A DNA stretch of 26,967 bases from an uncultured Clostridia bacterium (GCA_934463175.1 CAKSIW010000033.1:1-26967), one strand, 5' to 3'. Positions 1 to 9,037 are shown, counted from the first letter of the stretch. Numbers and translations: made by a program. Notes: generated by a model from the letters alone, not told the origin.

Positions 1-462
1 GGCGGAAAACGCACGGGCATTGCAAAGTGGTGCGACCCCACGGGAGATTCGTGGAAGACGTCAAAGAATTTCGGTGAAATTGAGCTTTCAATGGTGCAGA
101 ATGACTATCCGAGCGAGATTCTTGTTGCTTTGAACGGCAAGAGGATTTTGTTTGAGAACAATGTGCCTGTTCTGACTGATGGCAGAGTGTTGGTTCCGCT
201 GAGAGCTATATTTGAGAGCATGGACGCTGAAATTGCTTGGTATGACAGCACTCAGACCGTATATGCGATCGGGAACAACACCCTCATCAAGCTTCAGATC
301 AATTCTGCGGACGCTCAGGTCGGCGGAAAGGATGTTAAGCTTGACGTTCCGGCAAGACTGATTGACGGCAGCACATATGTTCCCGTCAGATTCATCGGAG
401 AGAGCTTCGGTGCAAAGGTTGAATGGGACGATTCAAAGTCGCTTGTGGACATAAGAAATTAA
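1..462 (+). CDS. 3' part of a secreted protein with a copper amine oxidase-type stalk domain
   Basis: The reading frame is open from base 1, so the gene begins upstream and only the last 153 residues are seen. The stretch from about residue 37 to the end matches the copper amine oxidase N-terminal-like (stalk) fold. It reads LNGKRILFENNVPVL, then GRVLVPLRAIFESMDAEI and a WYDSTQTV strand. A second half has GSTYVPVRFIGESFGAKVEW and ends DDSKSLVDIRN. In Clostridia this domain usually sits at the C-terminus of secreted or surface enzymes as a spacer or wall-associated module. The catalytic or binding part lies outside the window, so its role is unknown. The next gene starts 29 bp downstream with no terminator, which suggests one transcript with the carbohydrate cluster. 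Confidence 0.85.
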   Translation, partial: GGKRTGIAKWCDPTGDSWKTSKNFGEIELSMVQNDYPSEILVALNGKRILFENNVPVLTDGRVLVPLRAIFESMDAEIAWYDSTQTVYAIGNNTLIKLQINSADAQVGGKDVKLDVPARLIDGSTYVPVRFIGESFGAKVEWDDSKSLVDIRN

Positions 463-491
463 AACTAAATGTATTGACAGGGGGGAACGCC

Positions 492-1319
492 GTGCATACG
501 GATTGTGTGGTAATCGGTGCAAGTGTGCTTGGCTGCGGCTATGCTCTTGCACATTCGGAAAACTGTGTGATAATTGAGCCTTCCATGCTTCTGGCGGCTG
601 AATTTGGTTCGGCATACAGGCTTGAAGCCGCAAAAGCGCCTGACAAATGCAGTGCGGAGACAAAAGAGCTTTATGACGATATGGTTAAAAGAAACATTTT
701 AAGAAACGGAAGAATGAGCAGTATTCCCGTTTCGGCTATGCTTGCAAAAAGACTTCTTGACAAAAATGTGCCTGTGATTTTCAGTGCATGCGTAACTGAC
801 ATCAGCCGTTCGGGAGACGGATATACTGTTACATATTTCGGCACTGACGGGGAGAAAAAGGTGGACTGCAAGCGTATTCTGGACACCGCGGCAACAGGCA
901 CGCTGCATGATGAGTGCCGCAGATTTGCTTTCTCGAAGAATTTGAGTGCCATGCTTTGCTTTGAGAAAAAGAGCGGGCTGACAGAGCAGAACATAAAAGC
1001 AATTGAAAGCGTGAGGGCTGAAAATGTCAGAATTGTGAAAGGCAGATTCAGAGATGAATATGCCCTGAAGCTGCGGCTGGATATGAACGCCGATTATTCT
1101 GAGGCGCGGAAGGCGGTTGCGGATTGTTTCATTAAGCTGAAGGAGGACGGTGTCATTTCCGGCTGGAGAATTGCGGCAATTTCCTCTTTCTTTGATTATG
1201 AATTTGAAAAAAGCATTAAGACGGAGGCGGCAGAAAACTTTTTGTGGGTGCCCTCTGCCTCATACAGCAATTTGTTTGAAGCGTTTGAAGGAGGTTTATT
1301 ATGCAGTTTCACACAATAA
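492..1319 (+). CDS. FAD-dependent oxidoreductase-like protein (short partner of the next gene)
   Basis: The frame stays open back to 423, but the best start is the GTG at 492. It follows an AGGGGG ribosome site at a normal distance and is immediately followed by a Rossmann-like strand and turn (DCVVIGASVLGCGYALA). That turn resembles the dinucleotide-binding GxGxxG of flavoproteins, in a loose form. The 275-residue product also contains an FSACVTDISRSGDGYTVTYF strand pair and RILDTAATGTLHDECR, like the substrate and FAD lobes of FAD_oxidored proteins. It is much shorter than a full flavoenzyme and could be one subunit of a pair. Its last 19 bases overlap the start of the larger FAD oxidoreductase, so the two are probably translationally coupled. 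The substrate is unknown, and the family call is tentative. Confidence 0.6.
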   Translation: MHTDCVVIGASVLGCGYALAHSENCVIIEPSMLLAAEFGSAYRLEAAKAPDKCSAETKELYDDMVKRNILRNGRMSSIPVSAMLAKRLLDKNVPVIFSACVTDISRSGDGYTVTYFGTDGEKKVDCKRILDTAATGTLHDECRRFAFSKNLSAMLCFEKKSGLTEQNIKAIESVRAENVRIVKGRFRDEYALKLRLDMNADYSEARKAVADCFIKLKEDGVISGWRIAAISSFFDYEFEKSIKTEAAENFLWVPSASYSNLFEAFEGGLLCSFTQ

Positions 1320-3022
1320 TCGACGGAAGTCATGTGCAAAGCGAAATCTCTGATGTGACCTTTGACAAATATGCACAGGCTGTTGTTGCCGGTCTCGGAA
1401 CGGCAGGCTCAATTGCCTTCATTAAGGCGGCAGAGCTGGGGCTGGACACGGTCGGCATTGAAAAGCTCAGCGGAATGGGCGGAATCAGCACAATGGGCTG
1501 TGTGTGGGATTATTTCTACGGTTCATCGGGCGGACGCTTTGAGGATATAAACCGCAAGAATTTTGCTCTCGACGAAAGGGCGTTCCTGCACAGTGAGCCG
1601 CCGAGTGACAGCAAGGATTTCAGATGCTATAACGGCGCGGCAAGGAGCATTGTTCTTGAAGAGGAAGCCAAAAAGAGCGGCGGAAGACTGATGTATGAGA
1701 CCACGGTCATCGGCGTATATACCGAGGGCAGGAAAATCAGAGGGATAAAATGCGCATCGCCCGACGGCATTTTTACGGTCGGAGCGGAGGTGTTCCTTGA
1801 CTGTACGGGAGACATTTCACTGTGCCGCATGGCAGGTCTTGAATATAAAACAGGCAGAGACTATGACGGACGCTGTATGCGCTTTTCAAAGACCCTTGTG
1901 GCAATCAAGGACGATTTGGCGCGCGGCGGCTGGACAATGAAGGGAAACCGTGAAAACAAGTCTGACCTTGAGCTTTCAAAGCTCATTCTGAAATGCAGCA
2001 GCATGACTCCGTTTCTGGAGGATAACTACTCAGAGGACTATCGGTTAGTCTATGAGGGAACAATTCTCGGACTCCGTGAATCTCCGCGGATTTGTGCAAA
2101 AACCGAGCTGAAGCTTCAGGACGTGCTGTTTGGCAAAAAAACCGAAAAGCCCTTGTTCTACACCTTTGCGCCGATTGACAATGTGAACCGCGACGCAGCC
2201 TTCAACAGTGAAACACAGCAGCTTTGGAGAATGGTTTGCAAGATGTACAGTGTCGGTCTTTCAATCGGCGTTCCGATTGAGGCACTGCTTCCGAAGGAGT
2301 GCGACAATGTGATTGTTGCCGGAAAAGGAACAGGCACAGACTGCGACCTTGCGGCAGGCATACGAATGAGAAAAGACCTTGAAAAATGCGGTGAAGCCGC
2401 GGCGACCGCTGCATATCTCTCGGTCAGAGAAAACACAGAGCTGTCAAGGGTTGATTATGAGACACTGGCGGCAATGCTGCGTGAAAGCGGCTGTCTTGAC
2501 GAAGCCAACAACATCGGCATTGCGGCAATATCGGGCGGTATGCACCGCGAAAAGCTTGAAGTGCCTCAAACGCCGGCGGAAATCAGAGCAAACCTCACAA
2601 CAAGTTATTTTGGGCTTGGCGTGCTTGAAGTGATTAAGAATGACAGCGAAGAGGTCAGAGATATGCTGAGAGCGTGCCTTGCCTCTGATGATAAACTGCT
2701 CCGCGAACGTGCGGCGTTTGCCGGCGGTGCGATTGGTCTTTGTGGGGCTCTGCCCGTCTTGATTGAAATGACGAAGCGTGAGCCTGACTATATCCCCAAA
2801 AGACCTGCGTTCTGTTCGGTGATTTCGGGCGCGGTGTATTTACTCAGAAAATTTGACAGCGAGGAGGCAAGACAAAGACTTGAAGAAATCGCACAGGAAT
2901 ATGCCTATGCAACAGAATATGATGAATATACCTCATCAAGAGAGACTGAAATGGCATATCTTCTGAAAAACCTTGCCGTCATCGGTCTGGAACAAATGAA
3001 AAAACAACAGAGGGGTGAATGA
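1301..3022 (+). CDS. FAD-dependent oxidoreductase (FAD_oxidored type)
   Basis: This 573-residue protein has a clear N-terminal FAD-binding fold at about residues 25-65. VVAGLGTAGSIAFIKAAELG is followed by an acidic strand end (VGIEK) and GGISTMG. A second signature, EVFLDCTGDISLCRMAGLEY, is typical of the FAD_oxidored family. The C-terminal 150 residues are helical and HEAT-like (for example EVRDMLRACLASDDKLLRERAAFAGGAIG), which is common in family members from polysaccharide loci. The start is ATG 1301 behind GGAGG, overlapping the previous gene by 19 bp. The GH10 gene follows after 3 bp. No signal peptide is visible, so it should act in the cytoplasm, perhaps oxidising a released sugar or aglycone. 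The reaction cannot be read from the sequence. Confidence 0.85.
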   Translation: MQFHTIIDGSHVQSEISDVTFDKYAQAVVAGLGTAGSIAFIKAAELGLDTVGIEKLSGMGGISTMGCVWDYFYGSSGGRFEDINRKNFALDERAFLHSEPPSDSKDFRCYNGAARSIVLEEEAKKSGGRLMYETTVIGVYTEGRKIRGIKCASPDGIFTVGAEVFLDCTGDISLCRMAGLEYKTGRDYDGRCMRFSKTLVAIKDDLARGGWTMKGNRENKSDLELSKLILKCSSMTPFLEDNYSEDYRLVYEGTILGLRESPRICAKTELKLQDVLFGKKTEKPLFYTFAPIDNVNRDAAFNSETQQLWRMVCKMYSVGLSIGVPIEALLPKECDNVIVAGKGTGTDCDLAAGIRMRKDLEKCGEAAATAAYLSVRENTELSRVDYETLAAMLRESGCLDEANNIGIAAISGGMHREKLEVPQTPAEIRANLTTSYFGLGVLEVIKNDSEEVRDMLRACLASDDKLLRERAAFAGGAIGLCGALPVLIEMTKREPDYIPKRPAFCSVISGAVYLLRKFDSEEARQRLEEIAQEYAYATEYDEYTSSRETEMAYLLKNLAVIGLEQMKKQQRGE

Positions 3023-3025
3023 CAT

Positions 3026-5794
3026 ATGAAACATTTTTTAAAAACACTGTGCGGAATATGTATTTTTTTCACCTGCATGGCTGTTTCCGCGTATGCCGAG
3101 CCGCAAATCCCCAACGGCTCGTTTGAAAACGGCGCAAAAGACGGCTGGAACTGCAATACGTTTGATGATGCCGAAAACGGATTTTCGCACTCCGACAACA
3201 CCGACTACACCTACATCAGAAGCGGTGCAAAATCCTTAAAGCTTACGGCAGGACAAATGAAGTCGGGTGACAGCAAATATATAATTTCAAATGCACAGAA
3301 CTACACTCTTGACACAAACGTGACATATGAAATCACGGCGTATGTTTATCCCAAGGAAAGCATAAACGTACATCTCACATTTTACCAGATCGGGTCAGGA
3401 AAAACAGATGTGCTGACTGCCGAGAAGGGCAAGTGGAACAAGCTCAGGTTTTTTGTTAAACCCGCCAAAGAAAAAGGCGCACAGATTTTGTTTAATTTCA
3501 CGGCGGCGTCCGACATTGCAGGCAATGAAATATATATGGATGACGTTTCGATTGAGGCTGTGAAAGCCCCGTGCGTTCCGAACGGCTCCTTTGAATTTGG
3601 TGCTGACAAGGGCTGGAACTATACAGGGTTTGATGACTCGGAAAACGGATTTTCACACAGCCTGAACACCGATTATGCATATGTGAAAGGCGGCGGAGTG
3701 TCGCTTAAGCTGAGTGCAGGAAAAATGGCAGCGAGCGATGAAAAAACAATTGTGTCAAATGCAATGGACTACGCTTTGGAAAAAGGAAAAAGCTATACGA
3801 TTACCGCATTTGTTTATCCCACAGAGGATATATCGGTTAAGGCAACGGTATACAGCCCGTCGCCGTCGTCGGGGAAGGCTGCCGCGCAAAAGAATCAGTG
3901 GAACAAGCTGACATTTCCGATAACACCGGCAAAGACGGGAAAGCTTCAGTTTGCACTGACATTCGGTGCGGCGGACGGATTCTCGTCTGCTGAGATTTAT
4001 GTTGACGGAGTTTCTGTGTTCCTGACAGGTAAAGAGCATGACGAATGTGAGCTCGAAGCTGCCTTTTCGGTGAATGATGATGAAGCACTGACTTGGGAGC
4101 GGATTTCGGAGGCTTCTCCGCTAATCATTCCGTATGCCGACAAAATGTATCTCAGGGCGCAGTCTTTGCCCGAGGACGCAGCGGTGCTTGCAGGCATATA
4201 TGACAGCGCAGATGTTCTGAAAAATGCGGCGATCATGCATTCAAACGAGCTGACTCTCAGCGGACTGAACATTAAATCGGGCGATGTGATTAAGCTTTTC
4301 ATCTGGAAAGAGGACGGTTTGATTCCGTGCGGTGAGGTTTACACAGCACCATACACCGATGAATATGTCAAGACCTTTGACTATGGCACAGAGGGCTTTT
4401 CAGCAGGTGAAGGAGGCACAGTTATTGCGGACGGCGGCAGTCTGAAGCTTGTGCCTGACGGCAGCGGCAGTGCCGCGGCAACGCTTGATATATCTGTGCT
4501 TGATGAGGATAAAACATATATTTTCTGTTATCAGGCATGGCTTGACGGCAGAGCGGACGTATATGCTGTATATAAATCGGCTGACGGAGACGAGACACGT
4601 GAGCTGAAGGAATACTACAGCAGTATGCAGGGAGCCGAGCGCAGGTTTGAGGTGAAAAGCATTTCAATCGGCGGCAAGGTATTTGCTCCCGACAGGCTTG
4701 AGTTTGTTCTGACAGGCACAAAGCTTGAAATTGACAGCTTTGCGGCTGCTCTGAAATATGAAGCCGAAATACCGTCTCTGAAAGAGGAAATCGGCGGAGA
4801 ATACGGCTTTAAAATCGGCACAAGCATGAGCCACAGCAGAATGAACAATGATGAATTTAAATCGAACGTTGTCAAGCACTACAACACGGTGACGCCCGAG
4901 GGAAGTATGCTGCCTGCAACGATATATGATGCAGACGGTAAAACCCCCGATTTCACCAACGCGGATAAGGTTGCGCAGTTCTGCCGCGAAAACGGGATTG
5001 AACTGGTTGGTCACGCGCTCATCTGGGAACACACCGATTATAAAAAGTTTCTGACGGACGAAAACGGAAACCCTGTTGACAGGGAAACCGCACTGAGTGT
5101 TATGAAAAGCATTATTGAAACAATGATGTTTCATTTTTCTGACAGCGTGACGGGTTGGGACGTTGTGAACGAGGCAGCGTCGGCAGACTCCGCTGCGGTA
5201 TATGACAATAAGGGCATGTGGGCAGGCATAATAGGCAGCGATTATGTCGAATATGCTTTTGAGTATGCCATGGCTGCGGCGGACAAGATATACACAGATA
5301 CGGGAAAAAAGGTTGAGCTGTACTACAACGATTATTTCAGCGGAGGTGTCGGCGGACGGTGCGAAAGCATTTATAAAATTGCAAAGACACTGCTGGATAA
5401 GGGCATGCAGCTTGACGCGGTCTGCATTCAGTCACATTATGATGTGAGTGAGGATATTGAAAGCATAAAGGCTCAGTATGACCGCATTCTGGAGCTTGGT
5501 GTGGATATGCACATAAGCGAGCTTGACATTTCGGTGTATGATTCAACACTCGGCAGAGCCGTGTATGAGCATGGTTTGCCGAAGCTGATTGAGGACAGAC
5601 AATATGAAATGTATGCGGAGCTGTTCAAATATTTCAAATCACATAATGAAAGAATCGGTAGAGTCACAACGTGGGGAATGACGGACAGACATTCGTTCAG
5701 ACATGCAAAGAATTTTGAAAAAAGAGACTATCCGCTTCTGCTTGACAGATATTATCAGCCCAAAAAGGTGTTTTGGGCGTGGTGGGAAGAATAA
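3026..5794 (+). CDS. secreted modular GH10 endo-1,4-beta-xylanase-like glycosidase with tandem CBM4/9-type modules
   Basis: The 922-residue product begins with a signal peptide (cleavage near AYA-E25). Two similar jelly-roll modules follow, at about residues 27-175 and 184-335. Each begins PNGSFE.GA..GWN and continues FDD.ENGFSHS.NTDY, like family 4/9 carbohydrate-binding modules, and they form an internal duplication. An Ig-like segment (about 340-447) and a third beta-sandwich-like segment (about 448-583) lead to a GH10 barrel from about 590 to the end. The acid/base is E716 in WDVVNEA and the nucleophile is E832 in HISELDIS. LYYNDYFS, IQSHYD and TTWGMTDRHSF are also family-typical. The GH10 substrate cleft is atypical: the usual TPENEMKW reads TPEGSMLP, and the usual WHSQ reads WEHT. 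Xylanase activity is therefore likely but not certain. It should be exported and attack beta-1,4-linked hemicellulose. Confidence 0.92.
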   Translation: MKHFLKTLCGICIFFTCMAVSAYAEPQIPNGSFENGAKDGWNCNTFDDAENGFSHSDNTDYTYIRSGAKSLKLTAGQMKSGDSKYIISNAQNYTLDTNVTYEITAYVYPKESINVHLTFYQIGSGKTDVLTAEKGKWNKLRFFVKPAKEKGAQILFNFTAASDIAGNEIYMDDVSIEAVKAPCVPNGSFEFGADKGWNYTGFDDSENGFSHSLNTDYAYVKGGGVSLKLSAGKMAASDEKTIVSNAMDYALEKGKSYTITAFVYPTEDISVKATVYSPSPSSGKAAAQKNQWNKLTFPITPAKTGKLQFALTFGAADGFSSAEIYVDGVSVFLTGKEHDECELEAAFSVNDDEALTWERISEASPLIIPYADKMYLRAQSLPEDAAVLAGIYDSADVLKNAAIMHSNELTLSGLNIKSGDVIKLFIWKEDGLIPCGEVYTAPYTDEYVKTFDYGTEGFSAGEGGTVIADGGSLKLVPDGSGSAAATLDISVLDEDKTYIFCYQAWLDGRADVYAVYKSADGDETRELKEYYSSMQGAERRFEVKSISIGGKVFAPDRLEFVLTGTKLEIDSFAAALKYEAEIPSLKEEIGGEYGFKIGTSMSHSRMNNDEFKSNVVKHYNTVTPEGSMLPATIYDADGKTPDFTNADKVAQFCRENGIELVGHALIWEHTDYKKFLTDENGNPVDRETALSVMKSIIETMMFHFSDSVTGWDVVNEAASADSAAVYDNKGMWAGIIGSDYVEYAFEYAMAAADKIYTDTGKKVELYYNDYFSGGVGGRCESIYKIAKTLLDKGMQLDAVCIQSHYDVSEDIESIKAQYDRILELGVDMHISELDISVYDSTLGRAVYEHGLPKLIEDRQYEMYAELFKYFKSHNERIGRVTTWGMTDRHSFRHAKNFEKRDYPLLLDRYYQPKKVFWAWWEE

Positions 5795-5814
5795 ACCTGA
5801 TTGGAGGACAGTGA

Positions 5815-6702
5815 ATGAAAGAATTTAGTGTTGAGAGCCACAGAAGCAGTTTTTTGCCCAAAGGGAAAAACTGGAAAATGGTGTGGAATGACGAATTTGA
5901 CGGAGATAGGCTTGATACTGCAAAATGGGGCTTCAGAAAAAGCTTCTGGGGCAAAAAATCACCAACGTTCACGGACGAGGGGGTTGAGGTTTCGGACGGC
6001 ACAATGAAAATACATCTTCTGAAAAAGGGTGAGGATTTTTACTCGGCACATCTTCAGACAGGCTCTCTGACATTCGATATTCCGCGTGACACAGACAAGT
6101 TCTGGCCGTTCGGGAAAAAGGAAGAGCCAAAGTTTATGCACAGGTTCGGCTATTATGAAATCTGCTGCAAGCTGCCGAAAAATCCAGGCTGGCACGCGGC
6201 GTTCTGGCTTCAGGCACCGGGCATAGGCTCTCATCCCGACCCGGCACAATGCGGTGTTGAGTGTGACATTATGGAAAACTACAGACAGCACACCGAGGGA
6301 ACAATCGGCTGCGGCTGCGGCTGGAACGGATACGGCAAGGAAACCAAATGGTACGGACACTGTTGGTTCCCGTATGAGGAAACAGAGGACGGCTGGCACA
6401 GATACGGAGTTGACTGGTCTGAGGAAGGCTACATATTCTATGCCGACGGCAAAGAGGTTGGACGGCAGATGGCACCTGAATGCGCAGTGTCGAATGTCGA
6501 TCAGTTCATTCTAGTTTCCACCGAATGTCACGGCTATCACCGAGGCTTTAACTATGGCGCAGCTCATCAGAACGGCGGTGAACGGGCAGGGCTTGCGGGC
6601 GACAGCAATGTGTGGCAGGGCAGTCCCGTGGAGGAGCTTAAAAAAGCGGTTTTGCCCGATTGCTTTGAAGTGGATTATGTGAGAGTTTTTGACAGAATAT
6701 AA
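5815..6702 (+). CDS. glycoside hydrolase family 16 (endo-beta-glucanase/laminarinase-like), no signal peptide
   Basis: This is a 295-residue single-domain protein. The N-terminal WKMVWNDEFDGDRLDTAKW strand, the FGYYEICCKLP motif and WHAAFWL are characteristic of GH16. The catalytic motif ECDIME places the nucleophile at E149, the assisting Asp at D151 and the acid/base at E154. The C-terminal strand DCFEVDYVRVFDR closes the sandwich as in family members. GH16 enzymes retain configuration and cut beta-1,3/1,4-glucans, galactans or related glycans. Which one cannot be decided here. ATG 5815 follows GGAGGA at good spacing, and no upstream hydrophobic leader is encoded in frame. The product thus appears cytoplasmic, unlike the secreted GH10 and CE12 neighbours. 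Confidence 0.9.
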   Translation: MKEFSVESHRSSFLPKGKNWKMVWNDEFDGDRLDTAKWGFRKSFWGKKSPTFTDEGVEVSDGTMKIHLLKKGEDFYSAHLQTGSLTFDIPRDTDKFWPFGKKEEPKFMHRFGYYEICCKLPKNPGWHAAFWLQAPGIGSHPDPAQCGVECDIMENYRQHTEGTIGCGCGWNGYGKETKWYGHCWFPYEETEDGWHRYGVDWSEEGYIFYADGKEVGRQMAPECAVSNVDQFILVSTECHGYHRGFNYGAAHQNGGERAGLAGDSNVWQGSPVEELKKAVLPDCFEVDYVRVFDRI

Positions 6703-6722
6703 TTTTTAAGTGGGGTGATACT

Positions 6723-8933
6723 ATGAAATTAAAAAATGTTTTAAGCGTTGTTATTTCACTGAGCGTGCTTTTTTCGGCAACAGCTGCCAACGCTGTGAGT
6801 CAGGTGGATTTCACGGCGGTGAACGGAAAAACCAACTCATTCAGGCTGACGGGAAATCTGAAGGCGGAGGGCACGGCTGAGGACTTTGACACGGATTTCC
6901 CGACAGAAACCTTTGACAGTGAAGAAAGTGTTACGCTGGAAGGGGAAACTGATTTTAACGGCTGGACAAAAAGAGGAAATTCAGGCACAGCATATAACAA
7001 CCACAAAGTGGCGGTTGTTCAGGATACGGACAGCAATTGGTGCATAAAAGCATCGGACCGTGCGAATGAGGACGGAGTTAAGTTTGACATAAGCCGCTAC
7101 CTGAACCTGCACGGTCCGGGCAAATACACCGTCAGCTTCAGAATGAGGGCTGATGATAAGCTTGACACTTCTACAGGTCATACAATAACAACAGGCGGCG
7201 GAAAAATGGTGACATACGTCATGTGCGGAAACGGACATACAAAAAAACAGTTGGCAACAAAGTTTATGTCGGGCATTACCAAGGAATGGAAAACGTATAG
7301 CTTTGACCTTGACATAGACGGCTTTTGCGGCACTGCCGGCTGCACGAGCAGGACATGCACTGTGGCAACAAACAGCAAAGGTGACAACGGCACCTCACTT
7401 TCCATCACAAATAACACATATACAATAACCTCAAGTAATAAACCAAAGGACATCAGAGACTATTATATTGACGATTTCAAAATGGTGTATCACAAGGCGG
7501 CGGAACAGGTGACGGACGAGGGCGCGTTAACCGCGGATTATACCGTTAAAAACGGTGATACCGTTCTTAAAACAGGCACACTGACAACCGACGAGGATGG
7601 GAGATATGACTTCTTTGGCTATGTTGACGGCAATGTATCGGACTGTGACGATTTGAGCGTTAACATTAAATACAGCGGTTCTTCGGCAAGCCTTGATTTG
7701 ACATCTGTGCCTCACGTGAAGAACACCGCACCCGATTTTTCTGTTGCATATGAGGGAGACAAAATCAGAGTTTTGGTAAATCCGTACGATTACATCAAAA
7801 ATTCCGTTGGGACGGGCTGTATTTTTGCAGCTTCATATAATGCGTCGGAGATTCTGTGTGATGCGGATATGCAAAGCTTCGCGCTCAGCGGCACGGGACA
7901 GACGGTTGATTTATATCTCGGCAGAGGCAAAGGAGAAACAAAGGTGAAGCTTTTTGCATTTGACAGTACGGGCAGCATTAAGCCTGTCGGCGAAAGCCTT
8001 ATGAATGATGACATCGCCCTGAAAACGCCGACCGTTTATCTCATAGGGGATTCTGTGTGTCAGGATTATGAAACTATGTGGAGTCCTGCAACCAGTGCAT
8101 CATATCATGTCAGAGAGGGCTGGGGACAGCACATTGCAAAATATTTCAGCGAAAATCTAACGTTTGACAACCGTGCAGGAGGAGGACTCACAACACAGTC
8201 GTTCCTCACTCCCGATGCAACGGAGAGCGACGGCTCGGCAATCAACCATTCGCCGAAAAAATGCAGCTGGCCGCTTGTCAGAGACAGTTTGCTGAAGGAG
8301 GGCGACTTCGTAATCATGGCTCTGGGCGTGAACGATGCGCTGATTAACTCCGAAGACCCCGGTAAGATTAAGGGAACGGACGAGGAAGAATATAAGGCAA
8401 ATATAGCGCAGTTCAAAAGAGAAGCTGAGGCTAAGGGCGCGAGTATTGTGTTTGTGACAATGCCCCTCAGAGGAACAGGCTCAAGCGGCGAGACGAACTT
8501 TGAAAACAATCACACAAAGCTGTTCCGCGAAAGAGCAAGAATGATGATTGAAGCTGTGGACGAGCTTGGCGGCGTCTATGTTGACCTCGGAAAATATCAG
8601 TATGAGTTCTACAAAAACATTCAGAAACAGCTGATGGCGGACGGCAAGACCGAACAGGAAGCATATGAGGCTGTCAAAGAATATTTCCACGCCAAAAACG
8701 ATTCACTCCACTACAGCAATAACGGTGCAAACCGTCTGGCGGAGTTCATAGCATACCTGATTAAAAATTCAAACAGTCCGCTTGCAAAATATGTTAACAA
8801 CTTTGAAATTGCACAGAGCATAGGTGAGGACACCAAGGTTGACGGCTGGCACGGTGAGCATATCGAATATGTGAAGAACGGTGTGGGCACAGGATATTGT
8901 AACTGCGGTGTCAAAATGACATCTGAGGACTGA
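6723..8933 (+). CDS. secreted SGNH/GDSL esterase, CE12-like (rhamnogalacturonan or xylan acetylesterase), with N-terminal binding module
   Basis: The 736-residue product has a signal peptide (cleavage near ANA-V25). A beta-sandwich follows at about residues 55-260 (WTKRGNSG...YYIDDFKMVYH), like a CBM4/9 or CBM22 fold, with an unusual cysteine-rich loop (CGTAGCTSRTC). A linker and Ig-like stretch precede the esterase, which starts at about residue 437. The catalytic Ser is S444 in IGDSVCQ. The oxyanion blocks are RAGGGLTTQSF and LGVND with N537. The Asp/His pair is D660 and H663 in DSLHYSNNGA. GWGQHIAKYF is a typical CE12 feature. CE12 enzymes remove acetyl groups from pectin rhamnogalacturonan or xylan, so this protein would help the GH10 enzyme. 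It starts 20 bp after the GH16 stop with a GGGGTGAT site. The C-terminal tail (GYCNCGVKM) is unexplained. Confidence 0.85.
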   Translation: MKLKNVLSVVISLSVLFSATAANAVSQVDFTAVNGKTNSFRLTGNLKAEGTAEDFDTDFPTETFDSEESVTLEGETDFNGWTKRGNSGTAYNNHKVAVVQDTDSNWCIKASDRANEDGVKFDISRYLNLHGPGKYTVSFRMRADDKLDTSTGHTITTGGGKMVTYVMCGNGHTKKQLATKFMSGITKEWKTYSFDLDIDGFCGTAGCTSRTCTVATNSKGDNGTSLSITNNTYTITSSNKPKDIRDYYIDDFKMVYHKAAEQVTDEGALTADYTVKNGDTVLKTGTLTTDEDGRYDFFGYVDGNVSDCDDLSVNIKYSGSSASLDLTSVPHVKNTAPDFSVAYEGDKIRVLVNPYDYIKNSVGTGCIFAASYNASEILCDADMQSFALSGTGQTVDLYLGRGKGETKVKLFAFDSTGSIKPVGESLMNDDIALKTPTVYLIGDSVCQDYETMWSPATSASYHVREGWGQHIAKYFSENLTFDNRAGGGLTTQSFLTPDATESDGSAINHSPKKCSWPLVRDSLLKEGDFVIMALGVNDALINSEDPGKIKGTDEEEYKANIAQFKREAEAKGASIVFVTMPLRGTGSSGETNFENNHTKLFRERARMMIEAVDELGGVYVDLGKYQYEFYKNIQKQLMADGKTEQEAYEAVKEYFHAKNDSLHYSNNGANRLAEFIAYLIKNSNSPLAKYVNNFEIAQSIGEDTKVDGWHGEHIEYVKNGVGTGYCNCGVKMTSED

Positions 8934-9001
8934 GCGGCAAACTTTCATCGGCGGTCAAGCTGCCTGACGGAAAGTCAAACAGCAGCCCATAATTGTATAT
9001 T

Positions 9002-9037
9002 AAAGTATATCTGCATTTTTGCAGATATACTTTTTTT
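9002..9037 (+). terminator. rho-independent terminator of the hydrolase cluster
   Basis: A 14-bp perfect stem (9002-9015 with 9020-9033) has a TTTT loop and runs into a tract of seven T bases (9031-9037). It lies 68 bp after the esterase stop, and no other hairpin of this strength is seen between 1 and 9000, so it probably ends the whole 1-8933 transcript. Confidence 0.9.

Noticed and set aside
4664..5134. 156-codon minus-strand frame within the GH10 gene
   Set aside because: It is antisense to the catalytic domain, has no ribosome site and shows no recognisable family.
8934..8993. Short open stretch after the esterase that could be a frameshifted C-terminal tail
   Set aside because: It is only about 20 codons in another phase, is bounded by a stop just upstream and resembles no domain I recognise, so it is treated as intergenic.
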